This document shows, piece by piece, positions 1 through 8,437 of a DNA stretch of 64,000 nt (position 1 is the stretch's first letter; every line of letters starts with the position of its first letter). The stretch covers positions 744,001 to 808,000 of the forward strand of contig NZ_JAJUXI010000002.1 in assembly GCF_021390515.1 (NCBI RefSeq). The letters run 5' to 3'. The stretch comes from Dyadobacter sp. CY326. GTDB taxonomy: Bacteria; Bacteroidota; Bacteroidia; Cytophagales; Spirosomataceae. The position numbers were made by a program, and so were the translations under genes. The notes beneath the pieces were generated by a model. That model saw only the letters and a list, made by a program, of their open reading frames with translations, ran no database searches and was not told the origin of the DNA.

Positions 1-936
1 TATTTAACGCTTATCGTGTGGTCGTTGCCGGCAATGATCCTGATGACAATGGCGGCAATTGGCATACATTATCTGGAACGGCATTCAATTTCTCTACAAT
101 TCACAAAATTCGTGGGGCCGATGGCGGTGGCTTTTTTGATGTACGGAGCATCGTCCATCGCCCGAAAAGTCATTCATAACACGCAAGGATGGTCTTTTCT
201 GATCATTTCCACGATGCTTGCCTATCTGTATCCGTCACCCTACATGACGCCTGTTCTTATTGTAACAGGCGGCGTTGTGGCCTCGCTGAATTTCAAGAAG
301 CACGAGGTGATGGAGAAGGGTCCGATCCGGATTTTGTGGCGACCGATTATCTTCTGGATCTCGGTGCTCATTGCTGCTGCAATTATCGGAAAAATCACCA
401 ACTCGCTTCCAGTAAGGCTTTTTGAAAACTTTTACCGGAATGGAAGTCTGGTTTTCGGTGGCGGACAAGTCCTGATTCCCATTCTTTATAATGAGTTTGT
501 AGAATTTAAACATTACTTGACCGAGCAAGAATTTTTAGCCGGAATGGCGCTCACGCAAGTCGTTCCCGGACCGGTTTTCTCAATAGCGACATTCGTCGGC
601 AGCATTTCTCTTCAATCCGCAGGCATAACCGGACAAATCATCGGCGGCTTTGTGGCCACTGCCGGCATTTTTCTTCCCGGCACATTCTTCATCTTTTTCG
701 CCTATCCGTTTTGGGATCAGCTCAAAAAATACAGAGGCATCCGCGCCTCGCTGGAAGGCATTCACGCCGCCAGCTGCGGACTTACCATCGCCGCCGCCAT
801 CTCCCTTTTCCAACCCATGATGAATAACTGGCAGCCGCTCTTCACTGTCATCTGCACAATCCTCGTCCTGACTTTTTCCAAAGTGCCATCTTACGTGATA
901 ATCCTGGCCGGGTTGGTTTTGGGGTTGGTTTTTTAA
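1..936 (+). CDS. chrA: Chromate transporter ChrA, C-terminal part (5' end outside window)
   Basis: This is an integral inner-membrane protein of the CHR family, which exports chromate (proton-coupled in characterised members). The reading frame is open back to base 1, so the GTG at 16 is not a convincing start and the N-terminal part of the gene lies upstream of the window. About 310 residues remain, against roughly 390-450 for a two-domain ChrA. The visible signature is FGGGQVLIPIL followed by the Gly/Pro-rich stretch ALTQVVPGPVFS, typical of the start of the second CHR half, with several hydrophobic helices on both sides. The protein ends in a very hydrophobic tail. No partner gene is visible on this side. 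The family is secure; the true substrate cannot be read from sequence. Confidence 0.88.
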   Translation, partial: YLTLIVWSLPAMILMTMAAIGIHYLERHSISLQFTKFVGPMAVAFLMYGASSIARKVIHNTQGWSFLIISTMLAYLYPSPYMTPVLIVTGGVVASLNFKKHEVMEKGPIRILWRPIIFWISVLIAAAIIGKITNSLPVRLFENFYRNGSLVFGGGQVLIPILYNEFVEFKHYLTEQEFLAGMALTQVVPGPVFSIATFVGSISLQSAGITGQIIGGFVATAGIFLPGTFFIFFAYPFWDQLKKYRGIRASLEGIHAASCGLTIAAAISLFQPMMNNWQPLFTVICTILVLTFSKVPSYVIILAGLVLGLVF

Positions 937-993
937 GAAGCTTTTGCCAAACATTTAGTTAGACAATAGTTTCCATTGGATTAGTCGATTGGT

Positions 994-1010
994 TTTCCAA
1001 ACTTTGGAAA
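994..1010. promoter_or_regulatory. Perfect 17-base palindrome upstream of the GH3/beta-lactamase gene
   Basis: TTTCCAAA-C-TTTGGAAA is a perfect inverted repeat with a one-base centre, 23 bases before the ATG at 1034. A related, imperfect TTTCCA/TTGGA motif sits about 20 bases upstream, near 970-980. The symmetry and position suit an operator for a dimeric repressor, but no regulator gene lies beside it, so the role is an inference. Confidence 0.35.
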
Positions 1011-1033
1011 CTGATTCCTATGACATCCTATTC

Positions 1034-4000
1034 ATGAAACATTCCTATCTCCTACTGCTCTTAATATCCATTTTTACTTCCAGCGTTTCCCGAGCTCAGG
1101 TTAGTGCGCCGGCTTTTTTGAATCAAAATCAACTTAGCGAATCGCGGCAGTGGGTGGATTCGGTTTTTGCAACTTTGACGCCGGATGAGCGGATTGCACA
1201 GTTGATTATGGTTGCAGCAGTTTCGGATGTTAAACGGGCCGTTATTGATCCGAAAATAAGCAACCCCGCAGCAGTTGAAAAATTGATCCGGGAAAATAAA
1301 GTGGGCGGCGTTGTGTTTTTCCAAGGCGGTCCTGTTCCCCAGGCGCAGCTGACTAATTTTTACCAATCCATTTCGAAAGTGCCGTTGCTCATTGCAATGG
1401 ACGCTGAATTCGGGCTCGCCATGCGGATTGACAGCACGGTGAGATATCCTTATCAAATGACATTGGGTGCCATTCAGGGCAGCAATGACCTCATTTACGA
1501 AATGGGCGCACAGCTCGCAAAACAGGCAAAGCGACTGGGTATGCACATTAATTTTGCCCCGGTTGCAGACGTCAACAACAATCCCGACAATCCCGTTATC
1601 AGCTTCCGCTCTTTTGGCGAAAATAAATATAAAGTGGCCGACAAAGCGGTCGCTTATATGAAAGGAATGCAGGATAACGGCTTGTTAACAAGCGCAAAAC
1701 ATTTCCCTGGCCATGGCGACACAGGCGTTGATTCACATTATGACCTGCCATTGATCTCGCACAACACGACGAGACTCGACACTTTGGAATTATATCCTTT
1801 CAAAGCGCTAATTTCCAATGGCATAAGCGGCATGATGATTGCACACTTGAGCATTCCTGCATTGGATAAAACACCCAATCTGCCGTCAACATTATCAAAA
1901 CCAATCGTTTCTGAATTGCTTAGAAAGCAGCTGGGATTTGACGGGCTAATTTACTCGGACGCGATGAATATGAAAGGCGTTACAAAATATTTCCCCAACG
2001 GAAAGGCAGATGCAATGGGGCTTGAAGCCGGGATGGATTTGCTGGAATTCACGGAAGACGTTTCCAAATCCATTGCTGAAATCAAAAAAAGCATTGCGGA
2101 GGGACGCATTACGCAGGCGGAAATTGATGCGCGTTGCAAAAAAGTGCTGCAAGCCAAAGCCTGGGCTGGCCTGAACCATTACAAACCGGTTGACCTGAAC
2201 AATCTTTACGAAGACCTGAATCCAAAATCAGCAGAACTTGTTAACCGCCTTTTGACTGAGAAAGCATTGACGGTTTTGAAAAACACGAATGACTTATTGC
2301 CGCTCCGCGAGCTCGATACATTAAAAATCGCATCGGTCTCATTGGGTGCCGACACGATCACGACTTTTCAGAAAACACTGGGTTTGTACACAAGTGTGGA
2401 GCATTTTTATATTCCGGCAAAAGCCACGGAAACCCAGATTAACGAGCTGCGTGAGAAGTTAAAAGCATTCAATCTGCTGCTTGTCGGAGTTCACCTGGGA
2501 AGCATTTCGCCCAGGACCAATTATGGCTTGACGGAGCAAATGAATGCGGTTTTGCAGGAATTGATTGCTTCCAATAAGGCTGTTGTTTCCGTTTTTGGCA
2601 ACCCTTATGCATTGAATAAAATTCAAAAGCCTGAAAATGCCCGGGCCCTGTTAATGGCTTATCAGTTAACGCCTTACACGCAAGATTTATCGGCGCAGTT
2701 GATCTTTGGCGCAATTCCCGCACAAGGAAAACTGCCCGTGACGGTGAATGCACAATTCCCTTACAATGCAGGCATTGAGACGCCCGCGATCGGCAGGTTG
2801 AAATATACAATTCCAGAAGAACTTGGGCTTGATTCAAAGATCATCACCTTCAAAATTGATTCTATTGCCAATGTTGCGCTGACGCAAAAAGCAACGCCAG
2901 GCTGCGTGGTGCAGCTCGCGAAAGATGGCAAAGTGTTTTTTAGAAAAGCGTATGGAAAGCACACTTACGAAGGACCACAAACTGTGAAACTGACAGACCT
3001 TTACGATTTGGCTTCGGTTACCAAAATCACGGCTTCGACATTGGCACTAATGAGCCTTTGGGATCAGAAAAAATTTGACCTGGACGCGACCATGAAGGAT
3101 TATCTGCCTGATTTTGAGAAATCTAACAAAGCGGATCTGCAATGGCGTCGGGTTTTGACGCATAGTGCGCGTTTGAAAGCATTTATCGTGCTTTGGAAAG
3201 AGGCGCAGAACCCGGATGGATCTTGGAAGAAAAAGACTTTCAGCACCAAACAGTCGAAAAAATATCCAATTTCGGTTGTGGGCGACAGTCTCTTTATTTT
3301 TAAAAATTATGATAAAGAAATTTTCAAGGCCATCCGCGATTCTCCTTTGAATGAAAAAGAAGGTTATGTGTACAGCGATCTTTCATTTATTCTTTATCCG
3401 CAAATCGTGAAAACATTGTCGGGAGAGAATTTTGAGGATTATTTGAAAAATCATTATTATCACAAATTGGGTGCTAACACATTAACATTCAACCCAAAAC
3501 GCTTTTATAAACTGGAAGACATTGTGCCCACGGAGCGGGACACATTCTTCCGGATGACGCAGTTGCACGGACAAGTTCACGACGAGGCCGCAGCGATGTT
3601 GGGCGGTTTGAGCGGACATGCGGGTTTGTTTGGCGACGCCAATGATGTGATGAAGGTTTGGCAAATGTATCTGCAACAGGGTTATTATGGCGGTCAGCAA
3701 TTGCTAAGCAAGGATGCGCTCATTGAATTTACCCGTTATCAATATCCTGAAATAGGCAGTCGCCGCGGCATCGGATTTGACAAACCGACATTCAAATATT
3801 CTGGAAATGCGCCGAAATATGCGAGCCCATCAAGCTTTGGGCACACGGGTTACACGGGCATTATGACCTGGGCTGATCCGGCTTGGAACCTGAATTATGT
3901 GTTTCTTTCCAATCGCGTTTACCCTACGAGGGAAAATAATAAGATTTCACAGCTTAACATCCGCACAGCCATCATGGACGTGGTTTACCAGGAATTGTTG

Positions 4001-4036
4001 AAAAAAGTGAGTCCCGGCGCGACCGCAGGACTCTGA
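1034..4036 (+). CDS. GH3 beta-N-acetylglucosaminidase (NagZ-like) fused to a serine beta-lactamase-fold domain
   Basis: This is a large exported fusion enzyme of 1000 residues. The ATG at 1034 is preferred over an in-frame TTG at 989 because it starts directly with a signal peptide ending near SRAQ. Residues about 35-370 form a GH3 N-terminal domain; KHFPGHGDT...DSH (222-235) is the NagZ-type segment carrying the His/Asp acid-base pair, so the expected reaction is removal of N-acetylglucosamine from muropeptides or similar glycans. A GH3 C-terminal domain follows (about 400-590). From about 620 the protein is a class C beta-lactamase/esterase-like domain with SVTK (nucleophile S661), YSD (780-782) and HTG (937-939). 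This architecture is known in Bacteroidota; its second activity is not established. An LD-carboxypeptidase gene lies about 900 bases downstream, in keeping with cell-wall recycling. Confidence 0.9.
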   Translation: MKHSYLLLLLISIFTSSVSRAQVSAPAFLNQNQLSESRQWVDSVFATLTPDERIAQLIMVAAVSDVKRAVIDPKISNPAAVEKLIRENKVGGVVFFQGGPVPQAQLTNFYQSISKVPLLIAMDAEFGLAMRIDSTVRYPYQMTLGAIQGSNDLIYEMGAQLAKQAKRLGMHINFAPVADVNNNPDNPVISFRSFGENKYKVADKAVAYMKGMQDNGLLTSAKHFPGHGDTGVDSHYDLPLISHNTTRLDTLELYPFKALISNGISGMMIAHLSIPALDKTPNLPSTLSKPIVSELLRKQLGFDGLIYSDAMNMKGVTKYFPNGKADAMGLEAGMDLLEFTEDVSKSIAEIKKSIAEGRITQAEIDARCKKVLQAKAWAGLNHYKPVDLNNLYEDLNPKSAELVNRLLTEKALTVLKNTNDLLPLRELDTLKIASVSLGADTITTFQKTLGLYTSVEHFYIPAKATETQINELREKLKAFNLLLVGVHLGSISPRTNYGLTEQMNAVLQELIASNKAVVSVFGNPYALNKIQKPENARALLMAYQLTPYTQDLSAQLIFGAIPAQGKLPVTVNAQFPYNAGIETPAIGRLKYTIPEELGLDSKIITFKIDSIANVALTQKATPGCVVQLAKDGKVFFRKAYGKHTYEGPQTVKLTDLYDLASVTKITASTLALMSLWDQKKFDLDATMKDYLPDFEKSNKADLQWRRVLTHSARLKAFIVLWKEAQNPDGSWKKKTFSTKQSKKYPISVVGDSLFIFKNYDKEIFKAIRDSPLNEKEGYVYSDLSFILYPQIVKTLSGENFEDYLKNHYYHKLGANTLTFNPKRFYKLEDIVPTERDTFFRMTQLHGQVHDEAAAMLGGLSGHAGLFGDANDVMKVWQMYLQQGYYGGQQLLSKDALIEFTRYQYPEIGSRRGIGFDKPTFKYSGNAPKYASPSSFGHTGYTGIMTWADPAWNLNYVFLSNRVYPTRENNKISQLNIRTAIMDVVYQELLKKVSPGATAGL

Positions 4037-4073
4037 GAACTTCCTACATTTGTGCGATTCACTCCTGAAAGTT

Positions 4074-4400
4074 ATGGCAATGCAATATCGATTTGACAAA
4101 GAAAAAGCTTCGCGGCGGCCCGGAATCACGCCGTTGAAAGATGCTATTGATCAAATGCTGGAAAAATACCGGCTCCGCAATCGCTTTGATCAATCCTACG
4201 TCGTCGCGCATTGGGACAAAATCATGGGTTCCGCCATCGCAACGCGTACAAAAACCGTTTACATTAAGGATAGAACCCTTTTCCTGCAAATAGAGTCCGC
4301 CCCATTACGCAACGAACTCTTCCGCGCCAAAGCCAAAATTATCGAACTGATCAACCGGGAAATGGGGTCTGAGTTGCTGGAAGAGGTGGTTTTTATTTAG
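4074..4400 (+). CDS. DUF721 / DciA-like protein
   Basis: This small basic protein (108 residues from the ATG at 4074; an ATG at 4080 is equally possible, while the longer frame begins at an unlikely TTG) has the DUF721 pattern: an N-terminal basic segment, a predicted helix with KDAIDQMLEKYRL, then the conserved strand segment HWDKIMGSAIATRT and a C-terminal LRNELFRAKAKIIELIN stretch. DUF721 includes DciA, the loader of replicative helicase in bacteria that lack DnaC, but short Bacteroidota members have not all been tested. It begins 37 bases after the GH3 fusion gene and may be transcribed with it. Family assignment is good; the DciA role is an inference. Confidence 0.75.
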   Translation: MAMQYRFDKEKASRRPGITPLKDAIDQMLEKYRLRNRFDQSYVVAHWDKIMGSAIATRTKTVYIKDRTLFLQIESAPLRNELFRAKAKIIELINREMGSELLEEVVFI

Positions 4401-4442
4401 GGGAAAGTGCTTATCTTTAATATTAGTTTAAAACTTATAATT

Positions 4443-4661
4443 ATGACAACACTATTCATTAATACAGAAGATCAAACCGTTTTAAAGGCTGTTAAAGCGC
4501 TTTTAAAAGGTTTCCGTGTAACATTCGAGGAAGGACCGAGCAAAGAGTATAACCCTGAATTTGTGGCAATGGTCGAGGAGGGTGAGAAGCAAATCAGAGA
4601 AGGTCGCACTACGGAACTTAAAGAGGGGGAAAACCTATGGGATCTGGTATCTTCAAAATAA
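4443..4661 (+). CDS. Antitoxin partner of a YoeB-type toxin
   Basis: This is a 72-residue acidic protein. The ATG at 4443 is chosen because it opens the recognisable body (MTTLFINTEDQ) and the upstream extension begins at a weak codon. The N-terminal half is a strand-helix region (residues 1-30, with VLKAVKALLKGF) and the C-terminal half is strongly acidic and probably disordered, as expected for the segment that wraps around a toxin. It resembles small antitoxins found beside Txe/YoeB toxins in Bacteroidota rather than classical YefM. The toxin gene overlaps its last 25 bases, which suggests translational coupling. In such systems antitoxin plus toxin usually repress their own promoter. Confidence 0.7.
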   Translation: MTTLFINTEDQTVLKAVKALLKGFRVTFEEGPSKEYNPEFVAMVEEGEKQIREGRTTELKEGENLWDLVSSK

Positions 4662-4915
4662 TATTTACCGATCTCGCTCTTGAACATTTAGAATTTTGGC
4701 ATAAATCTGGCCAGAAAGCGCAAATCAAAAAAATCGAAAATTTAATTCAATCAATCCGGGAAACGCCCACTTCCGGAATAGGAAAACCGGAGCCCCTCAA
4801 ATATAATTTCGCAGGTAAATATTCCAGGCGCATTAATCAGGAGCATAGAATCATTTACAGAATAGAAGATCAAAAGGTTTTTATAATCTCAATGAAGGGT
4901 CACTACGAACCCTGA
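4637..4915 (+). CDS. yoeB: Txe/YoeB family toxin (ribosome-dependent mRNA interferase)
   Basis: This 92-residue RelE-superfamily toxin cleaves mRNA in the ribosomal A site in characterised homologues. The family core GKPEPLKYN...SRRINQEHRIIYRI is complete. Aligned with E. coli YoeB, the catalytic Glu corresponds to E52, the Arg to R71 (in QEHR), and the terminal His-Tyr to H89-Y90 (KGHYEP), so the active site appears intact. It is slightly longer than the E. coli protein (84) at the N terminus. The gene overlaps the antitoxin gene by 25 bases, the usual arrangement for tight stoichiometry. Nothing suggests decay. Confidence 0.9.
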   Translation: MGSGIFKIIFTDLALEHLEFWHKSGQKAQIKKIENLIQSIRETPTSGIGKPEPLKYNFAGKYSRRINQEHRIIYRIEDQKVFIISMKGHYEP

Positions 4916-4939
4916 TCCACCAAAAGCGAATTCTTTTTA

Positions 4940-5866
4940 ATGAGTAAAATCAAGTGCCCCCCGTTTCTTCAACCCGGTGATAAAATTGGAATTGTTGCTC
5001 CTGCCAGTGTTTTGAATTATGAGGACATTTTGCCGGGGATTAATCTTTTCAAGAATGCATGGGGGCTTGAAGTGGTTGAGGGGAAAACTTTGAAAACAGC
5101 CTCCAATCAGTTTTCTGCGCCAGATGAAGAACGTTTGGCCGATCTCCAAACAATGCTGGACGATCCTTCCATCAAGGCAATTATTGCGGCACGAGGCGGA
5201 TATGGCTGCTCCCGCATTGTGGATCAACTCAATTTTGACCAATTCCTGGAAAACCCCAAATGGATTGTTGGTTTCAGTGACCTCACCGTGATCTTGTCAA
5301 GAATTTATGACTTGGGTTTTGCTAGTCTGCATGCGCCAATGGCCAAATCCATCACAACAGAGGGTGCGGAAATAGCGGCCGAGTCACTTAGACAAATGCT
5401 GTTTGGTGAAATCCCGACTTATCCCCTTCCTGCTCATGAGCTTAACCGCGCTGGCAATGCAAGCGGGCAGTTGATTGGCGGAAATCTCTGCATTTTGGCA
5501 CATTTAATAGGCACAGAAACTGACATGGACACGGATGGTAAAATTCTGTTTATCGAAGACATTGCCGAATATTTATACAATCTGGATCGCATGATGATCC
5601 AGATGAAGCGGGCAGGAAAGCTTGAAAAACTCGCTGGTCTGATCGTCGGCCAGTTTACCGATATGAAGGACAATGCCAACCCGACTTTCGGGAAAACCTA
5701 CTACGAGATCATCCACGAGCACATTGCAGCATTTGATTATCCCGTTTGTTTTAATTTTCCAGTTGGCCACGTGGGTGATAACCGGGCGATGGGTGTGGGC
5801 ATGGAGGCCATTTTGGAAGTCAACGAAGAAGGAGTTTCATTTCGATTTGCACTGAACAACGTTTAA
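4940..5866 (+). CDS. ldcA: LD-carboxypeptidase (peptidase family S66)
   Basis: This 308-residue enzyme lacks a signal peptide and is therefore probably cytoplasmic. Family S66 removes the terminal D-alanine from L,D-linked tetrapeptides of recycled murein. The catalytic triad is visible: the nucleophile in GFSDLT (S113), Glu in LFIEDI (E206) and His in VGHVGDN (H277), with the N-terminal PGDKIGIVAPAS and the ARGGYG motif typical of the family. It ends 6 bases before a short-chain dehydrogenase, suggesting one transcript. With the NagZ-like GH3 enzyme upstream and the DUF1460 amidase near 58.4 kb, it fits muropeptide recycling. Confidence 0.93.
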   Translation: MSKIKCPPFLQPGDKIGIVAPASVLNYEDILPGINLFKNAWGLEVVEGKTLKTASNQFSAPDEERLADLQTMLDDPSIKAIIAARGGYGCSRIVDQLNFDQFLENPKWIVGFSDLTVILSRIYDLGFASLHAPMAKSITTEGAEIAAESLRQMLFGEIPTYPLPAHELNRAGNASGQLIGGNLCILAHLIGTETDMDTDGKILFIEDIAEYLYNLDRMMIQMKRAGKLEKLAGLIVGQFTDMKDNANPTFGKTYYEIIHEHIAAFDYPVCFNFPVGHVGDNRAMGVGMEAILEVNEEGVSFRFALNNV

Positions 5867-5872
5867 CCTGTT

Positions 5873-6673
5873 ATGGAGACATTTAAAGACAAAGTTGTCT
5901 GGATAACGGGCGCTTCCTCGGGCATTGGAGAGGCGATTGCGATGGCTTTTGCAAAAGAAGGCGCCAGGCTTGTGCTCACGGCCAGGCGTGAGGACGAATT
6001 GCAGCGCGTAAAGCAAGCGACAGGATTGGCGGAAGCGTCTGTTTTAATCCTTCCAATGGACGTTACCCAATTCGATAAGGCTCAAAACGCAGCGGAGCAG
6101 GTTATTGCGCATTTTGGCCGCATTGACATTATGGTCCATAATGCTGGGGTGAGCCAGCGCTCCTATGTGAGCGACACAGAACTTGACGTTTACCAGCAAT
6201 TGATGAATGTCAATTTTTTCAGCACAGTGGCTATTACCAAAGCAATCCTGCCTTACATGATTTCACAAAAAAATGGTCATTTTATCGTGATTAGTAGCGT
6301 TGCGGGCAAGATCGGGACCATTATGCGCTCGGGTTACAATGCTGCGAAACATGCATTGCATGGCTTTTATGATTCGCTTCGGGCAGAGGGTTTTGAGCAC
6401 AATATCAAGGTGACGACGATTTGTCCGGGTTACATTCGCACCAGTATTTCGCTGAATGCATTGGATGCTTCCGGAAGCAAATTCGGCAAAATGGACTCCA
6501 ATCAGGAAAAAGGAATTCCCGCTGATGAATGTGCGCGCCGGATTCTGGAGGCAGTTAGGAAAGATAAAAAGGAAATTTACATTGGCGGATTTAAGGAAGT
6601 GGCCGCGATTTATTTAAAGCGTTTCCTTCCGAACCTGCTTTTTGAACAAGTCCGGAAGAATATTCCTGAATGA
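5873..6673 (+). CDS. SDR family NAD(P)-dependent oxidoreductase
   Basis: This is a classical short-chain dehydrogenase of 266 residues. The Rossmann glycine motif TGASSGIG is at 12-19, NAG at 90-92, and the catalytic Ser (141/142), Tyr155 and Lys159 (YNAAK) are all present. An Arg-rich segment after the first beta strand (LTARREDEL) suggests NADPH use. The C-terminal hydrophobic stretch (KEVAAIYLKRFLPNLLF) resembles the DHRS7/YqjQ-like branch, which can be membrane-attached. The substrate cannot be deduced. It probably shares a transcript with the LD-carboxypeptidase gene and converges on the M20 gene, leaving only 6 bases between the stop codons. Confidence 0.9.
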   Translation: METFKDKVVWITGASSGIGEAIAMAFAKEGARLVLTARREDELQRVKQATGLAEASVLILPMDVTQFDKAQNAAEQVIAHFGRIDIMVHNAGVSQRSYVSDTELDVYQQLMNVNFFSTVAITKAILPYMISQKNGHFIVISSVAGKIGTIMRSGYNAAKHALHGFYDSLRAEGFEHNIKVTTICPGYIRTSISLNALDASGSKFGKMDSNQEKGIPADECARRILEAVRKDKKEIYIGGFKEVAAIYLKRFLPNLLFEQVRKNIPE

Positions 6674-6679
6674 CATTTG

Positions 6680-8008
6680 TTATTTACTCTTCACTTTTTT
6701 CGTGTCCGTAGTTTTAGCCATTTGCAAATAATCTGTTGCCAAACGCGCCAGCGACCGCACTCCAAGCACCAGACTGCTTTCGTCTACATAAAAATCCGGC
6801 GTGTGGTGTGGTGCTGCATCCGCAACTTTTTTCCCCTTCGGCATTCCTCCCAGAAAGAAAAAGAATCCAGGCACTTTCTGCTGAAAATAAGAGAAATCTT
6901 CTGCACCGGTTTTTGCTGGAATTATCTGGACCTGCTCTTTCCCGGCGACGTTTTCGAGCGTTCCAATCATTTTTTCCGTTAACGCTACATTGTTAAACGT
7001 TACCGGATACATTACGGTTATGTCCACTTTGGCCGTAGCCCCCGCGCTTTCTGCAATGTTGGTCGCAATGTCATTCATTCGCTTGTGCACATAAGTATGC
7101 ATTGTCTCGTCAAACGTGCGGATTGTCCCGATCATCTTCACCGATTCCGGAATAATATTTTGTCTGATGCCACCATTCATTGCCCCAACGGTCACCACAG
7201 CGGGCGCCTGCGTAAGGTTCAGATTGCGGCTTACAATGGTTTGCAGGCCCATTACAATTTGGGAGGACGTAACGATCGGGTCCACGCCGGACCACGGATA
7301 AGCGCCATGCGTTTGCTTCCCGATCACATCAATGGCGAAGAAATCAACTGCGGCCATCGTGGCACCTGGTCTATACGAAATCCTGCCAGTTTCGAGCTGT
7401 GAATCAATGTGTAAGCCAAAGATCGCTTCAACTGCCGGATTTTCCAGAATGCCCTCTTTCACCATCAGCTTGGCACCGCCCTCTTCTCCGACCGGCGCAC
7501 CCTCCTCAGCGGGTTGAAAAATGAATTTAATGGTGCCCGGAATTTCGTTTTTCATCCCCGCAAGCACTTCCGCAACGCCCATCAATATGGATATGTGCGT
7601 GTCATGTCCGCAAGCATGCATGACGCCCGTTCTCTGACCATTATAATCGACCACAACCTGCGACTTAAACGGAATATCGACGCGTTCTGTCACTGGCAAA
7701 CCATCCATATCTGCCCGCAATGCAACAACTGGACCGGGTTTTCCGCCTTTCAGCAGCCCAACCACACCCGTGTGCGCAATGCCTGTCTTCACTTCCATTC
7801 CCAGCTCGCGCAGGTGGTTTGCCACCTTCTCTGCCGTTTTGAATTCCCTGTTTCCAAGCTCAGGATTTTGATGAAAATCACGACGCCATTCGACCAGCTT
7901 TTTTTCAAGAGATTGTGCTTTCTGATCAATGCCAGAGGTTAGGTTTGACTGCCCGTTTGAATAACAAAATGAGAGGGCCAATATTGCGGAGAGTAATGTC
8001 TTATGCAT
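6680..8008 (-). CDS. Exported M20-family amidohydrolase / peptidase
   Basis: This is a zinc-dependent amidohydrolase of the M20D (IAA-amino acid hydrolase/hippurate hydrolase/carboxypeptidase) group, 442 residues from the ATG at 8008. That start gives a signal peptide (MHKTLLSAILALSFCYSNGQ), whereas the open frame upstream encodes a low-quality extension. Metal and catalytic residues are visible: ALRADMDGLP (D100, D102), MHACGHDTH (131-138) and PAEEG (E168-E169). The family cleaves N-acyl amino acids or peptide conjugates. It is divergent from the SusC gene at 8438 across a 429-base AT-rich region, so it may process material imported or bound by that system; this link is an inference. Confidence 0.9.
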   Translation of the reverse strand: MHKTLLSAILALSFCYSNGQSNLTSGIDQKAQSLEKKLVEWRRDFHQNPELGNREFKTAEKVANHLRELGMEVKTGIAHTGVVGLLKGGKPGPVVALRADMDGLPVTERVDIPFKSQVVVDYNGQRTGVMHACGHDTHISILMGVAEVLAGMKNEIPGTIKFIFQPAEEGAPVGEEGGAKLMVKEGILENPAVEAIFGLHIDSQLETGRISYRPGATMAAVDFFAIDVIGKQTHGAYPWSGVDPIVTSSQIVMGLQTIVSRNLNLTQAPAVVTVGAMNGGIRQNIIPESVKMIGTIRTFDETMHTYVHKRMNDIATNIAESAGATAKVDITVMYPVTFNNVALTEKMIGTLENVAGKEQVQIIPAKTGAEDFSYFQQKVPGFFFFLGGMPKGKKVADAAPHHTPDFYVDESSLVLGVRSLARLATDYLQMAKTTDTKKVKSK

Positions 8009-8437
8009 GGGCAGTAGTGATATATAAGTGAAACATATTGAAATAATACAATATACGTGAGCCAAAGAAATCGGAAACCTGGCAAATGTTGAGAAAAAAA
8101 TCACTTCGGATAAAAACTTTTTCGCCAAACGTATATAGAGTCCGTTAACATGCGAATGCTTTTGTTAAACTTAAAAGTAGTTCGTATTAATGATATGAAA
8201 AAGTTAAAGAATGGGGCTTATTGTTAACAAATATATAATACTTGCCCAGTTTTTACAAATTTCAAACGTTTAAAAAAATCGCAAAAAATGCCCTTTGTCA
8301 GCTATAATATTCGCCAAAATGACAGTGGATACCAAACTATATTTTGAAATTTCGCAATTAAAAGGTTGTAATGGTTAAACTAATAATTAATTTTGCAACA
8401 TTATGTTAACATAACAAATCAAACTCTTTAATCACGT
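8009..8437. other. AT-rich intergenic region between divergent M20 and SusC genes
   Basis: These 429 bases have no credible reading frame. They are strongly AT-rich, contain the SusC promoter candidate at 8366-8395, and must hold the promoter of the M20 gene on the other strand. A conserved RNA structure was not recognised. Confidence 0.6.
8366..8395 (+). promoter_or_regulatory. Bacteroidota-type promoter of the first SusCD operon
   Basis: TTG at 8366-8368 is followed after 19 bases by TAATTTTG (8388-8395), a perfect TAnnTTTG -7 element of the Bacteroidota primary sigma factor. Predicted transcription would leave a 5' leader of about 40 bases before the ATG at 8438. It is a sequence match only. 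Confidence 0.55.
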
